Source: an uncultured Bacteroidales bacterium
Lineage (GTDB): Bacteria > Bacteroidota > Bacteroidia > Bacteroidales > Bacteroidaceae
Length of the DNA: 64,000 bases
Direction of reading: 5' to 3'
NCBI GenBank assembly: GCA_937898885.1
Contig: CALDKD010000013.1
Location: 62,001 to 126,000, forward strand
Program-made: the position numbers and the translations under genes
In this document: piece by piece, positions 34,159 through 41,724 of the stretch
How the letters are laid out: every line of letters begins with the position of its first letter
Numbering within the stretch: the first letter of the stretch is position 1
The notes under the pieces: generated by a model
Seen by the model: the letters and a program-made list of their open reading frames with translations, nothing else
What the model was told of the DNA's origin: nothing
The model's database searches: none

Positions 34159-35451
34159 TTATCCGGCAATCAGCAAATAGTAGTTTTTCTTGCCGCGTTG
34201 CAAAATAATGTATCTGTCGTCAACCAAATCGGCTGAAGTGAAGATATGCGCGTGGTCATACAGTTTCTCTTTATTGACCTGAACACCTCCGCCCTGCATC
34301 ATTTTCCTGGCCTCGCTCTTTGAGAAGAACACCGGACACACATCAGTCAGGAAGTCCGACGCCTTGATGCCCTCATCCAGCACACTACGCTTGAATGTGT
34401 ACTGCGGCACGCCTTCAAATACAGACAGGAGCATCTCCTCGCTTATCTGGCCAAGCTCTTCTTTTGAGCCACCGCCGAAAAGTATGTTTGACGCCTCCTC
34501 TGCAGCCTTGTACTCAGCCTCGCCATGTACCATAGTCGTGACATCCTTGGCAAGACGCTTCTGTATCAGACGTAGATGCGGAGCGGCATCGTGCTCTGCT
34601 ATGAGAGCCTCGCACTCCTCCTTCTCAATATTGGTAAAAATCTTTACATACCTCTTAGCATCCTCATCACTGACGTTAAGCCAGAACTGATAGAACTTAT
34701 ACGGTGATGTGTATGACGGATTCAGCCATATATTGCCACCCTCGGTCTTTCCGAACTTAGTGCCGTCAGACTTAGTTATCAACGGGCAGGTCAGCGCGAA
34801 GCATTCTGTGCCGTTTATCCTGCGTATCAGTTCGGCGCCTGTCGTGATATTACCCCACTGGTCAGCGCCGCCCATCTGAAGCTTGCATCCCTTGCGCTCA
34901 TTGAGATACAGGAAATCATACCCCTGAAGCAGCTGGTATGTAAACTCCGTGAAAGAGAGGCCGTCGCGTGCCTCGCCATTGAGGCGTCTGCGTACTGAGT
35001 CTTTCGCCATCATATAGTTTACAGTAATATGCTTGCCTATGTCGCGCGAAAACTCCAGGAATGTCATATCCCTCATCCAGTCGTAGTTATTCACCAGCTC
35101 GGCCTTGTTAGGCGCATCGCTGTCAAAATCAAGGAATTTGGACAATTGCTCCTTAATACATTCCACATTGTGGCGCAGAGTATCCTCATTCAGCAGGTTA
35201 CGCTCCTGAGACTTGCCACTCGGATCGCCAATCATACCTGTAGCACCGCCAATCAGCGCGATAGGCTTGTGACCGCAACGCTGAAAATGACGAAGGATCA
35301 TAATACTGCACAGATGGCCGATGTGAAGTGAGTCCGCCGTCGGATCAAAACCAACATAAGCGGTTACCCTCTCCTTAGCGAGCAGCTCATCAGTTCCAGG
35401 CATAGTCTGATGAACCATACCTCTCCAAGTTAATTCTTCCAGAAAATTCAT
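34159..35451 (-). CDS. tyrS: Tyrosyl-tRNA synthetase
   Basis: A 430-residue class I synthetase charging tRNA-Tyr. The HIGH motif appears as SLHIGHL (about 39-45). The KMSKS loop is KFGKT in GTKFGKTEGGNIW (about 228-240), the usual bacterial TyrRS variant. GGADQWGNIT is the tyrosine/ATP-binding signature. The C-terminal S4-like domain (about 355-430, ARKMMQGGGVQVNKEKL) binds the tRNA. The ATG is preceded by a TAACTTTG promoter element at 35485-35492. A tRNA-Gln gene follows on the same strand. Confidence 0.97.
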   Translation of the reverse strand: MNFLEELTWRGMVHQTMPGTDELLAKERVTAYVGFDPTADSLHIGHLCSIMILRHFQRCGHKPIALIGGATGMIGDPSGKSQERNLLNEDTLRHNVECIKEQLSKFLDFDSDAPNKAELVNNYDWMRDMTFLEFSRDIGKHITVNYMMAKDSVRRRLNGEARDGLSFTEFTYQLLQGYDFLYLNERKGCKLQMGGADQWGNITTGAELIRRINGTECFALTCPLITKSDGTKFGKTEGGNIWLNPSYTSPYKFYQFWLNVSDEDAKRYVKIFTNIEKEECEALIAEHDAAPHLRLIQKRLAKDVTTMVHGEAEYKAAEEASNILFGGGSKEELGQISEEMLLSVFEGVPQYTFKRSVLDEGIKASDFLTDVCPVFFSKSEARKMMQGGGVQVNKEKLYDHAHIFTSADLVDDRYIILQRGKKNYYLLIAG

Positions 35452-35484
35452 ATCCTATATTATTGTTTGTATTTCTATTTCCTG

Positions 35485-35492
35485 CAAAGTTA
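35485..35492 (-). promoter_or_regulatory. -7 element of the tyrS promoter
   Basis: The minus strand reads TAACTTTG followed by CAGG, an exact TAnnTTTG, 33 bases before the tyrS ATG. The -33 region is not a good match. Confidence 0.6.
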
Positions 35493-35504
35493 CAATTCTT
35501 TTTC

Positions 35505-36140
35505 TTACCGAGCCACCGGGATGCCTAAAAAGCGGGACACATTATGGGTGGCAGCCTCTCTCACATCATCAGCACTCACTTCCAGCGACTGCGCGACAAC
35601 GGAAATCACGTCATCAATATCGCATTGACCGTCAGTCTCAACGAGCAGATTCGCCATTCCCGCATATCTCAGAGCCTCAGCATTGAAACGCCTGCCGAAC
35701 GAGAGCGCCATACCCGAGTCCATCAGCTGAGAGGCCAACGCGGCTCCACCACGGAACCCGTGTACAAGCCAGGGCATATCAGGCGACAGATTCTTTCTTA
35801 TGCGCAAAAGACGGTCCGCGCCCCTTACCATGTGGACAATCAATGGTTTGCGAAGCCGCTCAGCCAATTCCGCCTGAGCGGTGAAGACGCGCTCCTGTAT
35901 CTCTGCCGAAGGCCCACGAAGCAAATCAATTCCCGCCTCACCGATTGCCAGAACGGACGGATTCAACGCGACACTCTCAAGCCAGCCAAAGCCTGTAGTG
36001 GCATTCTCCTCAAGAAACCAGGGATGAAGTCCTGCCGAGCAAAAACAGCCCGAGGGAGGTTCCTGCCCGTACTGAAGAGAGTAAAGAGCACTTTCCGGCA
36101 CGGCAGGAAAGATATGTGTATGTATATCCAGGATTTGCAT
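35505..36140 (-). CDS. TatD-family metal-dependent hydrolase
   Basis: A 211-residue member of the TatD family, amidohydrolase-fold enzymes with DNase activity in the studied cases. Metal ligands are visible in order: HTH near the start (H6 and H8), Glu in IGEAGID (about 93), His in LIVHMV (about 127), His in LVHGFRG (about 151) and Asp in VETDG (about 193). It is shorter than the usual 255-265 residues, with compact loops, but no key residue is lost. The ATG directly follows the yidD stop codon (TAAATG), so translation is probably coupled. Confidence 0.88.
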   Translation of the reverse strand: MQILDIHTHIFPAVPESALYSLQYGQEPPSGCFCSAGLHPWFLEENATTGFGWLESVALNPSVLAIGEAGIDLLRGPSAEIQERVFTAQAELAERLRKPLIVHMVRGADRLLRIRKNLSPDMPWLVHGFRGGAALASQLMDSGMALSFGRRFNAEALRYAGMANLLVETDGQCDIDDVISVVAQSLEVSADDVREAATHNVSRFLGIPVAR

Positions 36141-36407
36141 TTAATCAGGAACAGGATCATAGCCAGAGCCGCCCCCTGGACGACAGCGCAGAATCCTTTT
36201 CATAGCAAGCCACAACCCTTTGAAAGGGCCGTGCTTGCGTATAGCCTGAACGGCATACTCCGAGCAGGTAGGCGTAAAACGACAGGATGGAGGTGTGAGC
36301 GGGGATATGCAGAATCGGTAAAAATAAATGGGGAGCAACAGCAACCAGCCCAGCAGTTTTAAGAAAATTCTATACACACGCACAAAAAAACCGCTCATAT
36401 TGCTCAT
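36141..36407 (-). CDS. yidD: Membrane protein insertion efficiency factor YidD
   Basis: An 88-residue YidD protein that assists membrane-protein insertion beside YidC. The family core is intact: an amphipathic N-terminal helix, YRFCISPLTPPSCRFTPTCS with the conserved cysteines, EYAVQAIRKHGPFKG and ILRCRPGG(G)SGYDPVP at the end. The ATG at 36407 overlaps the rnpA stop codon in an ATGA junction, which decides the start. An upstream TTG would extend it by six residues but has no support. Gene order rnpA-yidD-tatD is widespread. Confidence 0.95.
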   Translation of the reverse strand: MSNMSGFFVRVYRIFLKLLGWLLLLPIYFYRFCISPLTPPSCRFTPTCSEYAVQAIRKHGPFKGLWLAMKRILRCRPGGGSGYDPVPD

Positions 36408-36805
36408 GCTTTGGACTCCTGGCAAAGCCTTTCGTTCAGTTTCTCCACAATTCTGTCAAACCGTTGGGAGAGCGGCTGCCCCGGCCATAAGCTGACGTCA
36501 CAAAAGACAAAAGCGAGATGCAGTTCCACTCCTGAGTCGGGAAGAGACAAGCGAAGCGATTCCCTGGAGTGTCTGTACATATCGCGCAGCTGACGTTTCA
36601 CGCGATTCCTGCAGACAGCTTTTCTAAGCCGTCTCTTTGGGACACTGAAAAGCACGACGATATCCGATTCCTCTTCAGAAGGACATAAGCGATAGACAGC
36701 CCGCAAGGGGAAACAGGAGACGGATTTGCCTTCCGTGAACAGCCTGTCTATTTGTGTCTTGCCACAAAGACGCTCACTTTTATTAAATGTCAGCCTTTCA
36801 GACAT
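36404..36805 (-). CDS. rnpA: Ribonuclease P protein component
   Basis: A 133-residue basic protein that supports the RNase P RNA in tRNA 5' maturation. The family motif is CRNRVKRQLRD (R66-R68 region), preceded by FSVPKRRLRKAV. The N-terminal TFNKSERLCGKTQID matches the usual opening. I chose the ATG at 36805: an in-frame ATG at 36844 falls within the loop of a strong terminator-like hairpin (36819-36861) and would add 13 unrelated residues. With this start the hairpin's T-tract ends only seven bases before the ATG. It overlaps yidD by four bases. Confidence 0.93.
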   Translation of the reverse strand: MSERLTFNKSERLCGKTQIDRLFTEGKSVSCFPLRAVYRLCPSEEESDIVVLFSVPKRRLRKAVCRNRVKRQLRDMYRHSRESLRLSLPDSGVELHLAFVFCDVSLWPGQPLSQRFDRIVEKLNERLCQESKA

Positions 36806-36811
36806 AGATAT

Positions 36812-36861
36812 AAAAAAAATGGGCTGGAGGAACAGAACTGACATCCGCCTTACCAGCCCAT
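36812..36861 (-). terminator. Terminator-like hairpin after hemD, abutting the rnpA start
   Basis: ATGGGCTGG (36819-36827) pairs exactly with CCAGCCCAT (36853-36861) around a 25-base loop. On the minus strand eight T residues follow (36819-36812). It begins 16 bases after the hemD stop and ends just before the rnpA ATG, so it could terminate hemD mRNA or attenuate rnpA-yidD expression. Confidence 0.75.
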
Positions 36862-36876
36862 ATGGAAAATTCAGGT

Positions 36877-37611
36877 TTACTTCAGTTTGCTCAGGTACTG
36901 GTCAATGGCGGCAGCCATAGATGTAATGCCTGGAGCCGGAGCCTTTATATCCAGACGTAGTCCGGCATCCTCGACAGCCTTTGCCGTGACATCGCCGAAG
37001 CATCCAATCAAAATATTGCCCTGTACGAAATCCGGGGCGTTTTTCATCAATGAGTCAACACCGGCAGGGCTGAAAAAGACCATCATATCAAAGCCGTCAA
37101 GCTCTCCCTTCTCAAAATCGTTGCTGACGGTACGATACATCATAGCCTCTGAGTGGGATATTCCGTTGTTGTCAAGAAGGCTCTTCAAATCGCCGGTATG
37201 GACATTTGACACAGGAATGAAATATTTCTCTGTCTTATGGCGCAGAATAGCCGGCATCATTCCGTCAACCTTGCCGGTCTCACCAAAGAACACCTTGCGC
37301 TTTCTGTACTGAACATATTTCTGTATGTAGTTCGCCACCTGATCTGAGATGCAGAAATACTTCATATCGTCAGGTATGGATATTCGCAGTTCTTTACTCA
37401 ACTCAAAGAAATGATCCACAGCATGGCGGGATGTGAACACAATGGCTGTATGGTCAAGTATGTTAACCTTCTGCTGGCGGAACTCTTTCGCTGTAAGACT
37501 CTCCACCTTGATGAAAGGACGGAAAACCACCTCCACACCATATTTATCACGCAGGTCAAAATAAGGAGACTTGGTTGAGGCAGGCTGAGGTTGCGAGATG
37601 AGAATCTTCAT
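36877..37611 (-). CDS. hemD: Uroporphyrinogen-III synthase
   Basis: A 244-residue HemD-type enzyme of tetrapyrrole synthesis, cyclising hydroxymethylbilane to uroporphyrinogen III. Family marks are ILISQPQP at the start, VFTSRHAVDHFF (about 58-69), MMYRTVSND (about 158-166) and MVFFSPAGVDSL (about 176-187), the last being the most conserved HemD element. The family diverges widely in sequence, so the call relies on these short motifs, length and the neighbourhood with rnpA and yidD seen in Bacteroidales. It has a probable promoter at 37687-37718 and ends in a terminator-like hairpin. Confidence 0.87.
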   Translation of the reverse strand: MKILISQPQPASTKSPYFDLRDKYGVEVVFRPFIKVESLTAKEFRQQKVNILDHTAIVFTSRHAVDHFFELSKELRISIPDDMKYFCISDQVANYIQKYVQYRKRKVFFGETGKVDGMMPAILRHKTEKYFIPVSNVHTGDLKSLLDNNGISHSEAMMYRTVSNDFEKGELDGFDMMVFFSPAGVDSLMKNAPDFVQGNILIGCFGDVTAKAVEDAGLRLDIKAPAPGITSMAAAIDQYLSKLK

Positions 37612-37686
37612 ATTGATATTACTTATTCCTTATACTAAAAAAGCTGCTCTGAAAGGTCCTTGAAAAGAGCCGTATATTTGAGCGCA

Positions 37687-37718
37687 CAAAAATAGACAAA
37701 TAATGACAAATGAGCAAG
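37687..37718 (-). promoter_or_regulatory. Candidate promoter of hemD
   Basis: On the minus strand CTTG (37718-37715) is followed by 20 bases and TATTTTTG (37694-37687). The -7 element is exact; the -33 element has one mismatch to TTTG. It lies about 76 bases upstream of the hemD ATG. Confidence 0.55.
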
Positions 37719-37754
37719 GAAACACCTATTAATAAATCAAAAAGAAAACTATGG

Positions 37755-38345
37755 CTATCTATTTGGAGCCATTTTGCCAAGTCCGGTATCCCATTCAGGC
37801 GTTTTCCGCAACTGATCCATAACAGCAGCCGGATCAGAGGCCACAGACCACAGCTCAAGATGTACCGGGCGCATAAAACCCTCGTCTGACTGACGCTGAA
37901 GGTGCTGTAGGAAATAATCAAAATAGCCATTTGAGTTCATTATGACAACAGGGCTTGACAAGAGTCCCAGTTGTTTCAACGTCAGCACCTCAGTCAATTC
38001 ATCAAGAGTACCGCATCCTCCAGGCATAGTAACTATGGCATCGGCCAGCCCGAACATTCTCTGCTTGCGCTCGTGCATGGTCCCGGTCACCACCACATCC
38101 CTGATACCTTTGTGAAGCCACCCGGCCTCAATCATAAATTGAGGAATCACGGCAGTTACCTTGCCGCCAACGCTCAACGCGCCGTCCTCAACGCCGGCCA
38201 TAAGTCCCATTGAGCCTCCACCGGTAACAAGACCTATTCCATTGAGGGCAAGCAGTCTTCCAAGCTCAAAAGCCTGATCAAGGTAAACCTGAGCTGTATT
38301 CGGACTGGAGGCACAAAACACACAGACACTTTTAATATTCTCCAT
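37755..38345 (-). CDS. LOG-family (TIGR00730) Rossmann-fold nucleotide phosphoribohydrolase
   Basis: A 196-residue protein of the LOG/YvdD family; studied members hydrolyse nucleoside 5'-monophosphates such as cytokinin ribotides or AMP. The diagnostic motif PGGCGTLDE (108-116) is intact, as is the upstream MHERKQRM (about 91-98) and the GLVTGGGSMGLM loop (about 38-50). The ATG at 38345 matches the usual MENIKSVCVFCASS opening; longer in-frame starts would run into rpsO. The rpsO terminator ends about 30 bases upstream, so this gene probably has its own weak promoter. The physiological substrate is unknown here. Confidence 0.88.
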   Translation of the reverse strand: MENIKSVCVFCASSPNTAQVYLDQAFELGRLLALNGIGLVTGGGSMGLMAGVEDGALSVGGKVTAVIPQFMIEAGWLHKGIRDVVVTGTMHERKQRMFGLADAIVTMPGGCGTLDELTEVLTLKQLGLLSSPVVIMNSNGYFDYFLQHLQRQSDEGFMRPVHLELWSVASDPAAVMDQLRKTPEWDTGLGKMAPNR

Positions 38346-38376
38346 AAGAGCACATATATACAAGGTAATACATACG

Positions 38377-38404
38377 AAAAAAGCCGCAACCAAAAGGCGC
38401 GGCT
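38377..38404 (-). terminator. Intrinsic terminator of rpsO
   Basis: AGCCGC (38382-38387) pairs with GCGGCT (38399-38404) around an 11-base loop, followed on the minus strand by six T residues. It starts 20 bases after the rpsO stop. Confidence 0.85.
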
Positions 38405-38424
38405 CTTTCTGAGGTAAGACAGCC

Positions 38425-38694
38425 TTACTTGCGCAGTCCCAAAGCCTTGACAATTGCGCGGTAACGCTCAATATCCTTACTCTTAAGGTAATTGAGCAAA
38501 GCGCGACGCTTGCCTACCAGCTGGGTCAGAGCCCTTTCAGTGCTATAATCTTTACGGTTCACCTTAAGGTGCTCCGTCAGGTGGGAAATACGGTATGAGA
38601 ACAGGGCTATCTGAGCCTCAGGTGAGCCAGTATCCGTGTTAGACTTTCCGTACTGTCCAAAGATCTCTTGTTTTTTCTCTTTGTCTAAATACAT
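38425..38694 (-). CDS. rpsO: 30S ribosomal protein S15
   Basis: An 89-residue S15, binding 16S rRNA early in 30S assembly. The family pattern is complete: TGSPEAQIALFSYRISHLTEHL (central helices), then RALTQLVGKRRALLNYL and IVKALGLRK at the end. The ATG at 38694 gives the standard length. The longer reading from a TTG at 38724 is excluded because that TTG is part of the -7 promoter element. It is a single-gene unit with its own promoter and terminator, divergent from typA. Confidence 0.97.
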   Translation of the reverse strand: MYLDKEKKQEIFGQYGKSNTDTGSPEAQIALFSYRISHLTEHLKVNRKDYSTERALTQLVGKRRALLNYLKSKDIERYRAIVKALGLRK

Positions 38695-38721
38695 TTCTCT
38701 CTTTTTTTTATTTAGCGGGCG

Positions 38722-38753
38722 CAAAGTTAGGTCTTCTTTTTATCTTAACCAAA
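38722..38753 (-). promoter_or_regulatory. rpsO promoter (consensus TTTG-N20-TAACTTTG)
   Basis: On the minus strand TTTG (38753-38750) is followed by exactly 20 bases and TAACTTTG (38729-38722). Both elements are perfect matches to the Bacteroidota vegetative promoter. The transcript would start near 38715, leaving a leader of about 20 bases. Confidence 0.92.
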
Positions 38754-38774
38754 CGATTTCTTGATTTTTTGCCG

Positions 38775-38782
38775 TAACTTTG
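38775..38782 (+). promoter_or_regulatory. -7 element of the typA promoter
   Basis: TAACTTTG followed by CAGCC, 22 bases before the typA ATG. The -33 region has only an imperfect match. It is divergent from, and interleaved with, the rpsO promoter. Confidence 0.75.
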
Positions 38783-38803
38783 CAGCCGAATTAACAAGAA
38801 ACG

Positions 38804-40597
38804 ATGGAAATAAGGAACATTGCCATTATCGCGCACGTAGACCACGGCAAAACCACACTTGTGGACAAGATGATGATGGCCGGTAATCTCTTCAGGGAGA
38901 ACCAGGCCAAGGGTGAACTGATGCTTGACAACAACGATCTTGAGAGGGAAAGAGGAATAACCATTCTCTCCAAGAACGTGTCTATTATTTATAAAGATGT
39001 AAAGATTAACATCATCGACACTCCAGGCCACTCCGATTTCGGAGGAGAGGTTGAGCGCGTGCTCAATATGGCAGACGGTTGCATTCTGCTGGTGGATGCC
39101 TTTGAAGGACCTATGCCACAGACAAGATTCGTTCTCCAGAAAGCACTTGAGATTGGTCTGAAACCGATTGTCGTAGTAAACAAGGTTGACAAACCCAACT
39201 GTCGTCCGGAAGAAGTCTATGAGATGGTGTTTGACCTGATGTTCGCATTGAATGCCACTGAGGATCAGCTTGACTTCCCGGTACTTTACGGCTCGGCCAA
39301 ACAAGGCTGGATGAGTGAGGACTGGAAACAGCCTACAAGCAACATACTGCCTCTGCTCGACGCCATCATAAAGTATATACCGGCACCCAAAAAGAAGGAA
39401 GGCTCGCTGCAGATGCTTATCACATCACTCGACTACTCCTCTTATACCGGACGTATCGCTATCGGACGTATCAACAGAGGTACCATCAGAGACGGTATGA
39501 CCTGCTCACTGGCTCACCGCGACGGAAGCATTGAGAAGGTAAAGATCAAAGAGCTGCACACCTTTGAGGGTATGGGACGAAAGAAGACTGCAGAAGTGGG
39601 TTTCGGTGATATCTGCGCCATTGTAGGACTGGAGAAGTTTGAGATTGGCGACACCATCTGCGATTCCGAGAACCCGGATCCGCTTCCTCCTATCGCCATA
39701 GATGAGCCCACAATGAGCATGCTCTTCACCATCAACGACTCTCCGTTCTTCGGCAAAGAGGGCAAATTTGTAACATCAAGGCACGTTTATGAAAGACTGA
39801 TGCTTGAGCTTGACAAGAACCTGGCTCTGCGCGTCACGCCTGCGGAGGGCGATGGCAAATGGATTGTAGCCGGACGTGGCGTGCTTCATCTCTCCATTCT
39901 TATTGAGACTATGCGTCGCGAGGGATACGAGCTTCAGGTTGGCCAGCCTCAGGTAATTATGAAAGAGATTGACGGACAGAAGTGCGAGCCTATAGAGGAG
40001 CTTACCATCAGTGTACCTGAGGAGTTCAGCAGCAAGATGATAGACCTGGCAACCCGTCGCAAGGGCGATATGACATCGATGGAGACTCAGGGCGACCGCG
40101 TTATCATTACATTCGACATACCGTCAAGAGGCATCATCGGACTACGCACCAATGTGCTTACAGCATCTCAGGGCGAGGCTATTATGGCACACCGTTTCAA
40201 AGAGTATCAGCCTTACAAGGGTGATATTGAGAGGCGTACCAACGGCTCAATGGTAGCAATGGAGACCGGCACCGTGTATGCATACGCGCTTGACAAGCTG
40301 CAGGACCGTGGCAAGTTCTTTGTCAACCCACAGGAGCAGGTCTATGCGGGTCAGGTTGTAGGAGAGCACGTTCACGAGAAGGACCTCGTAGTAAACGTGA
40401 CAAAGGCAAAGCAGCTTACCAATATGCGTGCCAGCGGAGCTGACGAGAAGGCACATATCGCACCACCTGTGGTATTCTCACTTGAGGAGGCTCTTGAGTA
40501 CATCAAAAACGACGAGTACGTGGAGGTTACTCCAAAGAGTATGCGTATGCGCAAGGTTATTTTGGATGAGCTGGAGCGCAAGCGTGCCAACAAGTAA
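38804..40597 (+). CDS. typA: Translational GTPase TypA/BipA
   Basis: A 597-residue ribosome-associated GTPase linked to stress response and 50S assembly. G motifs are clear: G1 AHVDHGKTTL (about 10-19), G2 RGITI (about 48-52), G3 DTPGH (about 73-77) and G4 NKVDK (about 127-131). EF-G-like domains follow, and the C-terminal BipA-specific region contains NPQEQVYAGQVVGEH. Length and G motif spacing are normal. It is divergent from rpsO and followed after nine bases by a DUF4369/thioredoxin-fold lipoprotein gene. Confidence 0.97.
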   Translation: MEIRNIAIIAHVDHGKTTLVDKMMMAGNLFRENQAKGELMLDNNDLERERGITILSKNVSIIYKDVKINIIDTPGHSDFGGEVERVLNMADGCILLVDAFEGPMPQTRFVLQKALEIGLKPIVVVNKVDKPNCRPEEVYEMVFDLMFALNATEDQLDFPVLYGSAKQGWMSEDWKQPTSNILPLLDAIIKYIPAPKKKEGSLQMLITSLDYSSYTGRIAIGRINRGTIRDGMTCSLAHRDGSIEKVKIKELHTFEGMGRKKTAEVGFGDICAIVGLEKFEIGDTICDSENPDPLPPIAIDEPTMSMLFTINDSPFFGKEGKFVTSRHVYERLMLELDKNLALRVTPAEGDGKWIVAGRGVLHLSILIETMRREGYELQVGQPQVIMKEIDGQKCEPIEELTISVPEEFSSKMIDLATRRKGDMTSMETQGDRVIITFDIPSRGIIGLRTNVLTASQGEAIMAHRFKEYQPYKGDIERRTNGSMVAMETGTVYAYALDKLQDRGKFFVNPQEQVYAGQVVGEHVHEKDLVVNVTKAKQLTNMRASGADEKAHIAPPVVFSLEEALEYIKNDEYVEVTPKSMRMRKVILDELERKRANK

Positions 40598-40606
40598 CAA
40601 CTGATA

Positions 40607-41659
40607 ATGAGTAAAAACCTCTTCCTTGCCATCCTGGCGTGCGTGACGGCATTCGCCGCCTGCTCAAGGCAGTCGGATAGTTTTGTCCTGCACGGCACAG
40701 TGACAGGAGGAGGGAACGACTCCATACTCGTTACAGGTATGGACAGCCGTTATGACCGTGTGGATACCATACGGATGGAGAACGGACGGTTCACCTATTC
40801 CTGCGATGTTGATACTGTAGTACCGCTTATTTTGCTCTTTCCTGATGGCAGGGAGGATGTGGTATTCGCCGAAAAGCATCTCACAGCATCTTTTCTCAAG
40901 GACTCAACAGACATACCTGCCAGAATTGAAGGCGGCGAGAGCAACCTTCAGCTGGCACAGTTCCAATCTCACTTGTCCGGCAATGCCACCCCATCAGAGA
41001 TCATAAACCTCCTAGACAGTTTCATAGTCAACAATCCATTCTCGGAAGTCTCACCTTATCTTATATATAAGTATTACTTCAGGGAGCAGATTATCAGCGA
41101 GCAGCGTACCATAGCGCTTATGGACAAGATGAGCGGTCTGATTCAGGACAATACCTTCATTCTGGGATTAAGACAGGAACTTAACAAAAAGACCAGAAAC
41201 GTCGTGCAGTTAGAGAACAGGAATCTGACCGATACCGCATTCGTATCGCTACCACTTAAAGAGTGTTTCGATTCCGGCTACCAGCTGATATGTTTCTGGG
41301 CATCATGGGATGAGGCAAGCCACAAGGCGCTGAAGGAGATGAGTGAGTTGAGAGACAAGTACAAGAGAAAAGAGCTTTCACTTGCAGGAATATCCATAGA
41401 TTCCAACAAGGAGAATTGGAAAAGAATCGTCATTGAAGACAGTCTTGACTACAGGCAATATATCGATGCCGGAGGATGGCAAGGCCCAATCGCCTCACAA
41501 TTCGAGCTCAGGGAGCTTCCATACTATACTCTGCTGGGACCACAGCGGAGAATTGTAGATAAAGGTAACTCACTTGAGTCCATTGAGCGACGTATCTCAC
41601 TATTAAACGACAAGGACAAAACAAAGAAGAAACCTGCGAAGACACCTGCAAAAAAGTAA
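40607..41659 (+). CDS. DUF4369 / thioredoxin-fold lipoprotein lacking the CxxC active site
   Basis: A 350-residue lipoprotein with lipobox FAAC (lipidated Cys19). Residues about 25-115 match the DUF4369 domain common in Bacteroidota in front of TlpA/AhpC-type thioredoxin folds (VLHGTVTGGGNDSILVTGMD). The C-terminal fold (about 205-335) has LICFWASWDEASHKALKEM, where redox-active relatives have WCxxC. Here the positions read Asp-Glu-Ala-Ser (235-238), so disulfide chemistry at that site is excluded. LPYYTLLGPQRRIV retains the cis-Pro region. It ends in a lysine-rich tail. A binding or chaperone role in the cell envelope is inferred. It is probably cotranscribed with typA. Confidence 0.85.
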   Translation: MSKNLFLAILACVTAFAACSRQSDSFVLHGTVTGGGNDSILVTGMDSRYDRVDTIRMENGRFTYSCDVDTVVPLILLFPDGREDVVFAEKHLTASFLKDSTDIPARIEGGESNLQLAQFQSHLSGNATPSEIINLLDSFIVNNPFSEVSPYLIYKYYFREQIISEQRTIALMDKMSGLIQDNTFILGLRQELNKKTRNVVQLENRNLTDTAFVSLPLKECFDSGYQLICFWASWDEASHKALKEMSELRDKYKRKELSLAGISIDSNKENWKRIVIEDSLDYRQYIDAGGWQGPIASQFELRELPYYTLLGPQRRIVDKGNSLESIERRISLLNDKDKTKKKPAKTPAKK

Positions 41660-41724
41660 ATAACTAATCAGGCTTGACACAACACAGACATTTACAATGA
41701 GCAACACTAAATCTGATACGAGTT

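Noticed and set aside
36806..36844. Upstream ATG of rnpA (13 extra residues)
   Set aside because: It lies in the loop of a terminator-like hairpin and the extra residues (MSVLFLQPIFFIS) are not part of the family.
38695..38724. Longer rpsO from a TTG start
   Set aside because: The TTG is part of the -7 promoter element TAACTTTG and the resulting protein would be longer than S15 proteins are.
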